A stretch of DNA of 64,000 nucleotides, from NCBI GenBank assembly GCA_011109175.1, contig RDEW01000009.1, positions 1,554,315-1,618,314 of the forward strand, written 5' to 3'. A program made the translations under genes and the position numbers. The notes below the pieces were generated by a model that had not been told where the DNA came from, did not search any database, and saw nothing but the letters and a program-made list of their open reading frames with translations. How positions within the stretch are numbered: the first letter of the stretch is position 1; each line of letters begins with the position of its first letter. Positions 1 to 9,741 of this stretch are shown one piece after another. The DNA is from Dicyema japonicum (lineage: Eukaryota > Dicyemida > Rhombozoa > Dicyemidae).

Positions 1-129
1 GCGATTTTATTTAACCTAAAAAATAAAAAATTTAACCTAAAAAAATTAACTTTATTAACCTAAAAACTTTTTTTTTCTTTTTTTTCTGAAAAAATAATTT
101 CTCATTAATAAAAATTTTTTTAACAATTA

Positions 130-235
130 AACAAATGTCAGTTGAGGAAGCCTGCTGCGTGGATTGCGAACGAGTTCCCTCGGAGTATGGCTATTCCAAT
201 CTTTTGTCTTAGCCATAACCCTTCTCGTTGATCTA
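130..235 (-). mobile_element. LINE 3'-terminal coding remnant (family C)
   Basis: Read on the minus strand this piece gives a peptide with AILRGNSFA, which resembles the AIQRG-type tail seen again at 3640-3870 (AIQRGKS) and 32600-32960 (AILRGNS). I associate such a tail with the C-terminus of reverse-transcriptase elements; the link is from memory. It lies inside or beside the terminal pogo-like fragment. Confidence 0.35.
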
Positions 236-299
236 AAAACTAAAAAAAATTAACCCAAAAATTTAAATTTATAACTAAACAATAAAATCACATACAAAG

Positions 300-671
300 A
301 GTAACAGACTTTAGGAAATTAAGAAATATTATTCACTGTTTTTCTTGAAATTCGAATATTAAATAAAATAGAAAATCTGTGAGTGATTGTTGGCAAGGTG
401 TAGTATTATTCTAGTCTTAATACCTAAAAATTACGAGTTTTTGAAAACAATTAAGCCTTGACGAGAAGCTTTCGAACACGTGGTAAAATTTTTAGTCTGA
501 AAATTGGATTTTTAATAAAATAATTGAAAAAGATTAGTAAAAATAAATTTTATGTTTTTAATAATGTGTGGCCAATTTGAGAATTGGCCAATTTCTTTGA
601 AACCCTGACGTGAACTTTTAGCCATAAATTGGCCAATTTAAGGGTTGGCCAATTAGAGGGATTTCACTGTA
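300..671 (-). mobile_element. pogo/Tigger-like transposon end, truncated
   Basis: The right end reads ...TTTCACTG at 669 followed by TA, with two copies of a TTGGCCAATT-type motif just inside. The interior matches, in reverse complement, the element end at 21181-21585, including the degraded N-terminal transposase region. Only one end is present, so this is a fragment. Confidence 0.6.
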
Positions 672-772
672 TAAGAAAATTCAAAAATTTATAAATTAAA
701 TATTATTTATATAATTAACAATGATTAGATTTAAATGATAATTATCACCAAGCTAAAATTAATCTATATTGA

Positions 773-2154
773 ATGAGCTTCAGTTCAAGCTTCGATAGCA
801 TATCCAACTTCAGTTTTACAAATTTTTACAACGAGTTTGATTATTCCGACTCCAGCAAAACCACATCAAGTTATCTAGCCACAGAAAATGTAACATTCAA
901 TTCTAAGCCGTAGGAACTAAAAAATTCAATGACAGAGTCCGCTAAAAACGTGTTTAATTTAATGGACTCAATTCTTTTCGACCACGTGGAAAATACACAA
1001 TTCAAATCCCTGGAAGAAGAGTGTTCTAATTGGAAGGAACATTTCCTACACCTTCGAGTTACCGGCCATAACTACGCAGGGCTAGGGGTTCCGGCTAAAA
1101 ACACCCAGGAAGATGTTTTAGAAGTTATAGCTATGGACGGAATCCCACCAATCGAAACCACGTGGGTTGAGGAATGCGAATACCTTCGATGTGATTTGCT
1201 CTGTTCAGCTCAATTAGAAGCATCCATAACTGCGGGACTTTCTCAGATTCTTGCCTGGAAGGTATTCTGTTTGAAAGGATTTTGGTGTACGAATTGATGA
1301 AACCATTTTTGCTAAAATTTGGTAAGGCAGCCATAGATAGACGACGTCATCACAACGAGGTCGTGCAGAGACAGGTTGTCCCTCATTCAAATTACAGAAT
1401 CACCAATATAGTTGTTTTTTGTTTTATTTTAGCCATCCAACAGCAAAGTGGGGGCAGAACAGTTAGGCCACTTGAAAAACTGTCTTAAAGTCACCTCCAA
1501 AGAGCTCCATTCAATTTCAAAAGAAGCGGTCCACACATTGCCATTAGGGTTTATTGCATCTGAAATTAAAGAAAAACGACGCTCCCTTCAGCTAAATACT
1601 CACGATTTGTACCCCCTAAAGACGATAAAATTGAATCAATCTCCCTTCAGGTATGTCAACATTGGATTACCTCCAGAATGGTATAGTTGGGAGGAAAATA
1701 GACACAACAGGGTTCTCTGAACATCCCGCTAATCTTCTGAAAAATAAGAGTCCGGAAATTGAACCGCATGGAGCGGATTTTAAGGATGGATCCAGTCAGA
1801 AATCGCCAACTTCATTAGACCACGTGCGTGGAGAACAGAATTCCCTGATTTTATTCACTTTAAAGGTTTTTATGTGCATTATCATCGCAGAAGAAAAATC
1901 TGAATTTTGAGCGGATAACGAGCGCCTTTCATTGGCAAAACATCGGTAAAAAAGACTCTAAAGTGAAAAAGCTGTCAAAAAGGCCTCAAACGACTTTTCC
2001 TACCTTTGTGCTCAGTTTTCATAATTTTTAGAAATTTTCCAAGCAATTTGAAGACACAAATGTGAGCACAGTCCTCAGCATAACTCCAAGTGGTATTGAT
2101 ATTGTAAGCAGTCATAGAAAGAAATATACGCAGCGAGAAAGTGGACTGTGGTAA
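773..2154 (+). CDS. FAM149-like protein (DUF3719), probable ciliary protein
   Basis: The N-terminal part holds the hallmark of the FAM149 family: an MDSILFD-like segment, then SLEEECSNWKEHFLHLRV, matching SLQEECQQW..FPHLRI of human FAM149B1 as I recall it, then a GIPPIE segment resembling the family's GYPPIAP. FAM149B1 is linked to primary-cilium function and a Joubert-type ciliopathy. I start at the ATG at 773 because removing a 24-bp intron (890-913) keeps frame with the next exon. Clear introns are 890-913, 1411-1432 (22 bp), 1866-1890 (25 bp) and 2008-2031 (24 bp). The joins near 1262 and 1651 are uncertain; candidate introns there are longer (about 65 and 43 bp). The C-terminus ends RESGLW and a TAA at 2152-2154. 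Family assignment is good, exon detail partial. Confidence 0.7.
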
Positions 2155-2360
2155 GACGTCAATATAGACATTAAAGATTTACTAATTTATAAATGTATTT
2201 ATTCCAATGTATGCTTTAATTTAATATAAATTGGGGATATCTCCTTTAAGCCATTCAAGACCAGGTTGGATGTCAACTAAAGCCATCACAAGCTTTGGTA
2301 TCAAGTTCTTGTACATTTGGAACGCCTACGAGGTAGTCACTACATGGATTTACGTTCGTA

Positions 2361-2640
2361 TCAATGGTATTAGACAATAGTCTTCTCCACTTGACGACCA
2401 GAAGACTGGTAACTTCTTCTCTTGTCTGGGTCCACCGCCGAGTTCAACACAGAATTAAATAAACATGTCGGATCTCTGGAGCGATCGCTCTTGACTGTGA
2501 AGTTCTTGTTAGCCACCGGTTTCTTTCACTCGAAAGGACCGGGGGTAAATATATAAGACCAGGTAGTGTTTAGTGCTGTCGGTCAGGTCGTGTTAACGGT
2601 GGGTTAGATTTTACAATGTTTTCTACTAGCACGAAGGATT
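2361..2640 (+). repeat. Dispersed LTR-like repeat
   Basis: Shares patches such as GACGACCA, TCTTCTCT and TCGCTCTTGACT with 37420-37550, in the same order and spacing. The second copy sits directly before a degenerate integrase region, so both may be LTRs of one retrotransposon family; this one would be a solo copy. 2155-2360 shows nothing recognisable. Confidence 0.35.
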
Positions 2641-2654
2641 CCTTCTCTTTGTCT

Positions 2655-2707
2655 CGAGAACGAAATCGTCATTAAAATCTTCACAAAGAATGACGATTTC
2701 GTTCTCG
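2655..2707. repeat. Perfect 19-bp inverted repeat (hairpin)
   Basis: CGAGAACGAAATCGTCATT at 2655-2673 is the exact reverse complement of 2689-2707, with a 15-nt AT-rich loop. A transcript would fold into a stable stem-loop. No gene is recognised around it. Confidence 0.8.
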
Positions 2708-2940
2708 TCCAGTATTTCTGTTTGAGTTATTTCTTCTTCATTATCAAGTTCTCCCAGTTCTTTTCGGTACTGACTCAAAACAAAAACTTGCATGATATAA
2801 ACAATTCATTAACCATGCATCTCTTATGCATGTGGTATATGGGGCCCATTCATCTCTTGGACAAATGTCTCGAAGATCCGGAAAAGAGCCTCCAAAATCA
2901 CGGAACGCTGGATTTCTGGAGAGTTCCAGCCATCAATGCC

Positions 2941-3245
2941 TCTTGAAGCCTTTATACGAATGAACCATGGAACGCGCCTTCGTGACTGCTAAGGTCCAGT
3001 CACTCGACCGATACGTGCTTTTGTGGGGTCGAGGGAGGAGCATCGGGCCAAGATGAGGAACTCGTGAGGAGTGGGGGAGTTCTGCCAAAACTCTAAACCT
3101 CCGAAAAATCATTCGTCCACACAGGAAGTGTGTCGGCATTCGGGAGGAACACCGAGAAAATATGAGGTGGCTGCTCAAGGAGGCCGGGATCACCTGACAG
3201 CCATCACTTTCTTTTGTTTTGTCCGTGATTCTTGGTTCTAAATAA
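2941..3245 (+). mobile_element. LINE 3' tail (family A)
   Basis: Ends with GGGATCACCTGA, a T-rich stretch and an AATAAATAAAT tail, as at 16620-16790 and (reversed) 9040-9240. Within it, AGGAACACCGAGAAAA is shared by family A copies. It is a 5'-truncated remnant with no intact frame. 2708-2940 shows nothing I recognise. Confidence 0.55.
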
Positions 3246-3639
3246 ATAAATCTTCATTGATGAGAAATTATTATATATGCGGCCCTCGAAGCGAAATGAG
3301 TTTGAAACCCCTCCTTTAAAACGTTTAATTTAGTCATCGATTTTCTGATGAGGAGTGTGACTGTCGATTTTGAGGGAGAGATCTTCAATATATTGTCTGA
3401 TAGCCAATCATTTAGTTTTTAAGGTAAATTTGCATGTTTTGTTGAATTCATCAAGTCGTCTGCATAGGACAACTAAGAATGCTACTCTCATCTGGCTGCG
3501 GAATATCAAACAGGAATAAATAAAATAGTGAAGGGAGAGAAATGAACCTTGAGGGACTCCGTTTTGAAAATATCTGCAATGTGAGGATTTTAAGCGAAAT
3601 TCATTTGACGGAAATGAAATTGCATATCAATTTTATAAT

Positions 3640-3870
3640 TTGATATGGTAAAGAAAAAAGAGTAAAATGTAATATAGCGGCTGCCCTGACTGCGTGGCTT
3701 TTCCCTCTTTGGATGGCGAGCGAAATTCGCTCAAATAACCAGCAGCGCTCACGAGGGTCTCCTGATCGTGTAGCGATCCGATTCCAACCTTCTTCCCACT
3801 CTCCAAAATCACCAAGAATTATGTTAAAAATACTAATTAAGTGATCCCAGTATCCATTCATCCATAGATT
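3640..3870 (-). mobile_element. LINE C-terminal remnant (family C)
   Basis: Minus-strand translation contains WLFERISLAIQRGKSHAV, a tail pattern (F..QR.S.AIQRGNA) I recall at the C-terminus of reverse-transcriptase proteins. DNA similarity to 32640-32720 (GACTGCGTGGC... then TTTTCCC) supports a shared family. Surrounding 3246-3639 and 3871-4319 are low-complexity or unrecognised. Confidence 0.45.
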
Positions 3871-4319
3871 CTCCTTACGTGGATTTCCAATGTCCCAACT
3901 ATAGAATGATATAACCTCCGCGGATGCTTACAAAGGAAATCGAACTGTCCTTTTTAGGACCGGTCGATGTTCCTGTGCTCGAGAAACCGCATCTCCCAAT
4001 GGGATTCCTGTTTCTTTGTAGACACAAAGGAACCCATAATCATGGTTCTTCGTGGAGTCTTCTGAAAAGAGAGGGAAGGGAGTTGTAATAGTGTAGTTCT
4101 CCGTCTAATTGAATTTAGATATTGAGTTTAGAGGATATCAAAAATCTCCATGCAGTAAAGGCACATTCATTTGTTGGAACAATGACCAGGCTATACAATC
4201 TAGATATGCAGTCCATAGGAGGGAAGGGTAACTTCTTACGATAAGCTTCCGTTAAGCTTCCGCAGACCTTGGACAAGATGATGCACCAAAGAGTTCAAAT
4301 TTAAAACTATAAACTATAA

Positions 4320-4366
4320 TACACTCAATCCCATAAATGTTGACCCAATTCCCATAAATGATGTAA
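4320..4366. repeat. 47-bp repeat, possible transposon terminal repeat
   Basis: CACTCAATCCCATAAATG followed by a second near copy CAATTCCCATAAATGATG. The same double motif lies at 44847-44893, just upstream of an IS630/Tc1-like transposase fragment, so this may be a solo terminal repeat. Confidence 0.5.
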
Positions 4367-4404
4367 TAATAACGCCAGATACCACGGTTACACAAACTAA
4401 CTAA

Positions 4405-4505
4405 TCACGTGATCCCAGCACGCTCTAGTAGGGACCTCATCTTGGCCCGATGCTCCTCCCTCGACCCTACACAAGCACGTATCGGTCGAGTGACTGGACC
4501 TTAGG
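4405..4505 (-). mobile_element. LINE family A tail, inverted copy of 2985-3090
   Basis: The reverse complement matches 2985-3070 almost base for base (for example CAGTCACTCGACCGATACGT). It is a short fragment in opposite orientation to the nearby tail, so the two form an inverted repeat 1.4 kb apart. Confidence 0.6.
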
Positions 4506-4514
4506 ATAATTTAG

Positions 4515-4830
4515 ATTATTTATTAACCCCGGATACACCGAGAAATAAGTTAAAGTAAACAACTAATTAAGTGTATCCAGTTTCCACAGAAACAGAGTCC
4601 ATCCGTAATCAGCATAAAGGGTAAAAGACGTCTATACTTGCAGTTGTGTAAACCCTTCCAGTGGAGTGGGGAAGAGCAAATAATCCTTTTTTTGTGCCGA
4701 CCTGGCACTGGGTGCCACCTAGACAGGTGTACACATGACGCCACTCTAATAGTTAGAGAGGGGAGGAACAGACGAACAAACAGAGAATTCAACCAATTAG
4801 CGACGAAGCACCACATGGCGCCACGCATAT
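4515..4830 (-). repeat. SINE-I, near full-length
   Basis: About 316 bp, closely similar to 60768-61098 (same strand) and 49900-50190 (opposite strand). The head (minus strand) carries GCGTGGCGCCATG and a GCTAATTGG box; the tail reads into ...CGGGGTTAATAAAT. Diverged copies lie at 11432, 23810, 32315 and 47815. Confidence 0.75.
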
Positions 4831-4958
4831 ATTATAATTTACTTTTATCCAATGAAGTGGACCAGAGTTGTCCAAATTTAAAACTTTAATTTTTTTTGTT
4901 TTATAATTTAATTTTATCAATTAATAAATTTAAAGGTTTTTCTGTGATTAAAAATTAA

Positions 4959-6062
4959 ATGTCTGATGTTGATGACTATGTACTCTACAGCGATAAACCA
5001 GAATGGAATGATGTAAAGCCAATTCCAATTGTCAGAGATGATGAATTTTTTAAAATAGATTACTCCTCACAATGTTCGTTGTCTTTTATACTTCTAGTCA
5101 TTGATCTCATTGGATACTTTCGAGCCATTTCCTTGGCCAATGAAATGAGTAAGAGAGCACTGGAGCTGACTTCTGACATTCTTTACCTGAATATTGCCAA
5201 CTATACAGTATGGTAGAACTAATACTAACTGAAGGCATTATCGACGACGTCTCTTGGTTGCTCTGCAAAGCGATTTACACAGAGAACGTGAATTTGTTTC
5301 TTGGCTGATGTTCCCTGATAATACAAAGAATTACCAAAGTTGGTACCATAGACAGTGGATGGTGGAACAGGACGAAAATATGATTGATTTGGAGATGGAG
5401 ACAACTGAAAGGACTATCATTCAAGAATCAAGAAATCTACATGCCTGGCAGTACAGGTTGACATTTTTGCTCTAAATTAGGCTATGGTTGCTAAAGAAGG
5501 CTGGAAAGATGAATTATTCAAACAAAAATGAACTCGACTTTACGAAAGCTCTAATTGACAGCGACTGTAGGAACAATTCTGCCTGGAATCACCGATTTCA
5601 GTTGATATTTCCTTCGAACGAGCCATTTGTGGAGGATCGTGTCGGAGAAGAAGTCGAGTTAGTCCAGTCAGTGTTAATTTACCTTAGTTTTGCTCGAAGA
5701 TATATTCAAATGATGCCCAATAACGAAAGCCCATGGAGTTACTTAACTGGGTTTTATTTATTTGATCATTTCAAGAATTGCCATTACGTGCGGGGGATTC
5801 AACAAGGCCTCCTACTTGGTTGGCATGTTACGTGGAATTGAGGATGATGGAATCAAAAAGTGTCCCTACTATTTGTCAACTATGGCTGACTGTGCAGAAG
5901 ATTTTGCTGCTGTGGGAGTTGACTATGAAAATAACGTAAACATGGCGGTGAATGTATGAGGATTGCTTATCGTAGTTGCTCACACAGCTCGTCGTTGTGG
6001 ACCCTATTCGAGCTGAATACTGGAGGTCAGAATCTAAGAGAGTTGGTCGTCTATCCAAATAG
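4959..6062 (+). CDS. FNTA: Protein farnesyltransferase / GGTase-I alpha subunit
   Basis: The alpha subunit shared by farnesyltransferase and geranylgeranyltransferase-I, which prenylate CAAX proteins in the cytosol. Exons 4959-5073, 5098-5212, 5235-5456, 5481-5666, 5688-5750, 5776-5953 and 5976-6062 sum to 966 nt, giving 321 aa with a TAG stop and no frame break. Removed introns are 21-25 bp. Prenyltransferase alpha repeats are plain: NIANYTVWHYRRRL, KNYQSWYHRQWMV, RNLHAWQYR, RNNSAWNHRF and NNESPWSYLTG, in the family order. The protein lacks the proline-rich N-terminal extension of mammalian FNTA (379 aa). It converges on NTH1, with stop codons 3 bp apart, so the 3' ends of the mRNAs must overlap. 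A type II GGTase alpha is less likely because the N-terminal YFRA segment matches FNTA. Confidence 0.93.
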
Positions 6063-6065
6063 TCA

Positions 6066-6831
6066 TTAATAAAACTGAAATGATTTATCTTTTGAGTAAT
6101 AAGGACACAGTTCTGTTATGCTGCATTTATTACATTTTGGCTTAGCCGAACAGATTGTCTGACCGAAACCAACGAGGGCGACGTTTATTTCAGACCAATA
6201 CTCTCTGCCATTAATACAAAACAACCTGGGGATCTTCTGTTCGAGGATTTTACATGTTTGGTTAGGGTACTTTGTCGTTTTGTCGCCAACCCATTTGAGT
6301 CTGTTAGCTATTCTGTGGACATGAGTGTCCACCGCTATTCCCTCTGACCTGTCCCACGCTATATTCATCACCAGATTTGCAATTTTGGTCCCCACACCTT
6401 AGGTTATAAGTTTTACTTACCAGGAAGGTTGCAAAGTTCACTGATCGAACTGGGGATATCTCCATTCAGTTCATTCATAATAATTGAGGTTGTTTTAAGG
6501 ATGTATTCAGCTTTTTTCTAAAAATTAAGTAAATCACTGCCTTTGCAAACCCAACTGGGTGGATAATACTGTACAGAGCTTCCTTAGTTAATTTAGCCAC
6601 ATTTTCGGGGTTACAAAGGCGAGTGTGCTTTTTTAGTCTGCTCATGGCTTGGGATGTGATCTCGTCCTTAGTTTGGCTGGATAACATGGCTCCAATAAGC
6701 GTTTGATAACGAAAGTCTGAAGAAGAGACAGATTTATCGGCCAGCATATGACAACCCATTAAATCAACGGGGGTTGTTTTGTCCATGCGCATTCGCTGGA
6801 TTCCTTGGAACTGCTGTAACCAGAGATCCAT
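6066..6831 (-). CDS. NTH1: Endonuclease III homologue, DNA glycosylase/AP lyase
   Basis: Base-excision repair enzyme for oxidised pyrimidines, in nucleus and possibly mitochondria. Exons (minus) 6831-6538, 6517-6421 and 6397-6066 sum to 723 nt (240 aa); introns are 20 and 23 bp. SSQTKDE, then the helix-hairpin-helix LPGVGTKIA with the catalytic lysine, then the catalytic aspartate in AVDTHVHRIANRL, all in family order. The C-terminal iron-sulfur cysteines are present as C-x5-C-x2-C-x5-C (CSAKPKCNKC...); the usual spacing is x6-x2-x5, so one residue is missing. Length is close to bacterial Nth (211 aa) and shorter than human NTHL1. No targeting peptide is obvious. The gene runs tail-to-tail with FNTA and head-to-head with the IQ-motif gene. 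Confidence 0.93.
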
Positions 6832-6890
6832 TCACATGAAATAATTTTTATTAATAATTTAAAATAAATATAAATTATTGTTTCCAAGGA
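6832..6890. promoter_or_regulatory. Probable bidirectional promoter
   Basis: Only 59 bp of AT-rich DNA separates the NTH1 start codon (minus) from the ATG of the IQ-motif gene (plus), so both 5' leaders and core promoters must lie here or overlap the genes. No TATA box can be told apart from the AT-rich background. Confidence 0.45.
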
Positions 6891-8179
6891 ATGCAAGGAG
6901 TTGAATGTTTAGATATTTATATTTCATCATCAATCGAGGATGCCGTAAATCAGCTGAAAATACTGGGGACCAGTGACTTCTTTAAGCTTAAAAGAAATAA
7001 ATTTCTATCTAAAGTATCTATAGATTGAGGGTTTTAGCAATTGAATGAGGATATAAACAATATTTTGACAAACCACCAAGACCTGTTCGATAAATACAAG
7101 GATATAATCCAGGATTCTGATACTTCGCTAACCAAAAGTCATTATAACCTTATAAAATAAGATAAAGTCAAAGCACATTTGCAAGTTTTTGAAACTGAGT
7201 TGAGAAACTGCATTGAGACTGTCGAAAACCTTAAAAAGACAAACAAAGACAGGTAAACTGAAGTTTATAAAAATAGAAAATTTATAGAATGCTTTCTAGA
7301 GGAACTGAAAAGCGAGGTGACTTCGTCCCAAACATTTAGTACGCTTGAAATAGCCGTAGAGCAAGAAAAACTACAAAGAACACAGACAGTGGAATCTCTG
7401 GAAGAGTAACGATATTTTGCGTTTGTAGGCAAGCAATAAATAAAAAAGAGATAAAGAGACTGACTAAAATAATATCAGAGTTTAAGAAGGAGAGGGAAAG
7501 CGAATAGCAGAATAAAAATAAAATAATAGCTCACTTGAAAGACAAAATGGAACTCAAAGCAGAGAGTTCAATGGAACAGGAAAAAATCGACAAGATTTGT
7601 AATTTAGAGGTGGCTAAGGCACATTCCCTGGCCAATTTGAAAGAAAAAAATTATGTCGGAAATATTTAAGTAAAATTTGACTATAATATCAGCAAATTAG
7701 GCATAAAAGAGAAAATGAAGAAAGATGTAGCTGAGAAATTATAATTGTGTCTAAAGACAAATTGAAGTATTAGATTTGTGCTTATGATATGTTTTAAACC
7801 AAAAGAGCGAAAAATGAGTAACCAGGTATGACAGTCATGTCATGGAAAAGCAAAAATAACTCGATCAATTTAAAAATATGAAATTTTTAACAAAAAACAG
7901 CTGGAAAGACTAAAAATAATGGTATTTGATCGATAGAGTTCAGTGTTACGACTACAGGCATATTATTGGATCTTATACATATGAGACCAACAAGACAGAC
8001 TACGAACAGACGATGGATATGGACTTGAATACTGCAGCGCAAACGGTAAGTAGTCATGGTCTTCACTCTTGTAGATCCAGTCGTGGTTTAGAGGAGTCAT
8101 TTTGAGACATGGGCTTGTTGCCGTAGGAAAAAAGAAGGTAAAAAGAAAGCCGCTAAATGATTTTGATAATGGAGACTAA
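6891..8179 (+). pseudogene. IQ-motif coiled-coil protein, DRC9/DRC10-like, with in-frame stops
   Basis: Resembles IQCG (DRC9) or IQCD (DRC10) of the nexin-dynein regulatory complex of cilia. Visible parts in order: start MQGVECLDIYISSS; coiled-coil exons such as LEELKSEV and EQEKLQRTQTVESLEE; a segment RYDSHVMEKQK then LDQFK resembling the family's W..KYD....AKQ.ELD; and a C-terminal calmodulin-binding IQ motif IQSWFRGVILRHGL followed by lysines. Good short introns are 7014-7037 (24 bp), one ending before ATAAAGTCAAAG, one ending before AAAATTTATAG, and 8046-8074 (29 bp). But a TAG after RESE, a TAA after VGNI and a TAA inside the QK/LDQ segment remain in frame and no GT-AG intron removes them. 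It is either decaying or the sequence has errors. Family assignment rests mainly on the C-terminal third. Confidence 0.5.
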
Positions 8180-8269
8180 CAAAGATTTAACTCAATAATT
8201 TTAATTTATTTGGGAAATAGCGTGGTCATGAGATACAACAGTTGTGGTGGCGCTCAGTGCAAGTTTTAA

Positions 8270-8530
8270 ATGGAAAAGAACCGTTCGACATTCCCCACCC
8301 TACAACGACCTTCTCTCTTCACTTTTGGAAATAAGACCTCTGTAGTTCCTCTCAATTCTATATCCCAGACCATCCGTGGTTTGTCTTATATCACTGGTCA
8401 TCTACTGTGTCCTGCCCAAAAAACTAGTGGAATCTGTTTTGACGAGACTTGACCCTCGCTGAAAACGTGATCTTTCAGATTCGAGCTCACGACCTTGTCA
8501 TCAGACGTTATGTTCAGCCAAGAACGCGAA
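8270..8530 (-). repeat. tRNA-derived SINE (SINE-III)
   Basis: On the minus strand a B-box-like GGTCGTGAGCTCGAATC follows an A-box-like GGCTGAACATAACG, then a body with GTCTCGTCAAAACAGATT. The copy at 45330-45500 has the same order (GGTCGTGGGTTCGAATCC then GTCTCGACAAACAGAT). A separate short motif TTGTGGTGGCGCT at 8240 recurs at 23963. Confidence 0.5.
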
Positions 8531-8541
8531 AAAATAAAAAA
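8529..8541 (-). terminator. Pol III terminator of tRNA-Ser
   Basis: Directly 3' of the tRNA on the minus strand is a GTTTTTTATTTTTT-type T-run, as expected for RNA polymerase III termination. Confidence 0.7.
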
Positions 8542-8542
8542 C

Positions 8543-8622
8543 GCCGTGAGCAGGATTCGAACCTGCGCGGGTTACCCCAACAGATTTCAAGTCTGCCGCC
8601 TTAACCGCTCGGCCATCACGGC
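8543..8622 (-). tRNA. tRNA-Ser (anticodon TGA)
   Basis: An 80-nt cloverleaf with acceptor arms GCCGTGA / TCACGGC, D arm GGCCGAGCGGTTAAGG, anticodon loop CTTGAAA with anticodon TGA, a long variable arm typical of serine tRNAs, and T arm GGTTCGAATCC. No intron. It reads UCA serine codons. Confidence 0.93.
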
Positions 8623-8797
8623 TCTTTTCTATTAATGGCTGACATACTTAACTAACCCATACTACTTAAATAATTTATAGTTCGACCACGTTTTGGAAAA
8701 ACAAAAACTCATGGGCAAAAATCGATTTTGTACAGGTTAGGCATTTTACTAGTAATATGAATTTTTTAGTAATGAACCCCCAAATGTGGTAGGTTCG

Positions 8798-9739
8798 ATT
8801 CTGGTTCCTGAAACTGTCTCATGGCTAATGTAGATAGACGAGAATGATGGTATGAGAATTTTTACATTTTTTCATGTGAGTGGAGCATGACTTCCAGAAC
8901 AAGATGGAGACTATTGGAATAACCATTCTACTTCACCTTGGCATGAATTTGTTACTAATATCGTTTTTTCTGTTTTCGAATAAAATATTATTTTTTATTT
9001 AATCTTGAGAAAAATACGTAGAAGATGAAACGTAAAAATATTTATTTATTTAGAACCAAGAATTACCCACAAAACAAAGGAGAGTAAGAGCCGTCAGGTG
9101 ATTCTGGCCTCCTTGAGCAGCTGCTTCATTTTTTTCGGTGTTCTCCCGAGTGTCGACACATTTCCGGTATGGACGAATGACTTTTTGAAGATTTAGAGGT
9201 TTTGGCAGAGCTTTCGTATTCCTCACGAGTTCCCCGAACAAGGTTGGTTTTAATATCGAGGAGGAAGATCTTTTTAGTATCTTTGTTACTGTCGGAGGGG
9301 TTTACTTTTTTAGGTTTGTGTGGGATATGTTAGTACTTCATGCCTCGCAGCAGTATGATGGTAGTTTATATTTGTAGTAGAGATGATCTACTGTTGGGCG
9401 GAACCATCTCTTGTAGTATCCAAGTAGCGTTTTTTACAAAGTTTAATTTTCGCTGGGAAGAGCAGATTATGTTGCTCATATGTTTGCTGAAGGTCATTAG
9501 TGGGTCAAATGTGACCCTCAGTATTTTGGTTGAATTTGTGGAGTGGATTGTCATCCCATTTAGGGTCAATGAAGGCGCCGAATTAGTCAATCTTCTATTG
9601 AGAGTAAAGATCATAGAGCACGACTTTTTTAGGACTTGTGAATAGTTGGTTCCTTGGAAGCCAATAGTTCAGGTTATCTAGTGAATCTTGTAAGCGGGTA
9701 CCCGAAGTGTGGATGCACTGATCTCTTGTTTCCAGGATT
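8798..9739 (-). repeat. Tandem duplication, copy 1 (LINE-A 3' part)
   Basis: About 942 bp repeated directly at 9742-10718 with an offset of 944 bp and very high identity. It holds the C-terminal reverse-transcriptase remnant (TKILRVTFDPLMTFSKH on the minus strand) and the LINE-A tail. Continuity with upstream RT sequence shows that this is the added copy. Confidence 0.85.
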
Positions 9740-9741
9740 CT

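Noticed and set aside
6891-8179. A changed genetic code with TAA/TAG read as amino acids
   Set aside because: FNTA, NTH1, BRG1-like, TAF6 and DHX33 end at TAG, TAA or TGA exactly where the families end, and introns depend on avoiding these codons.
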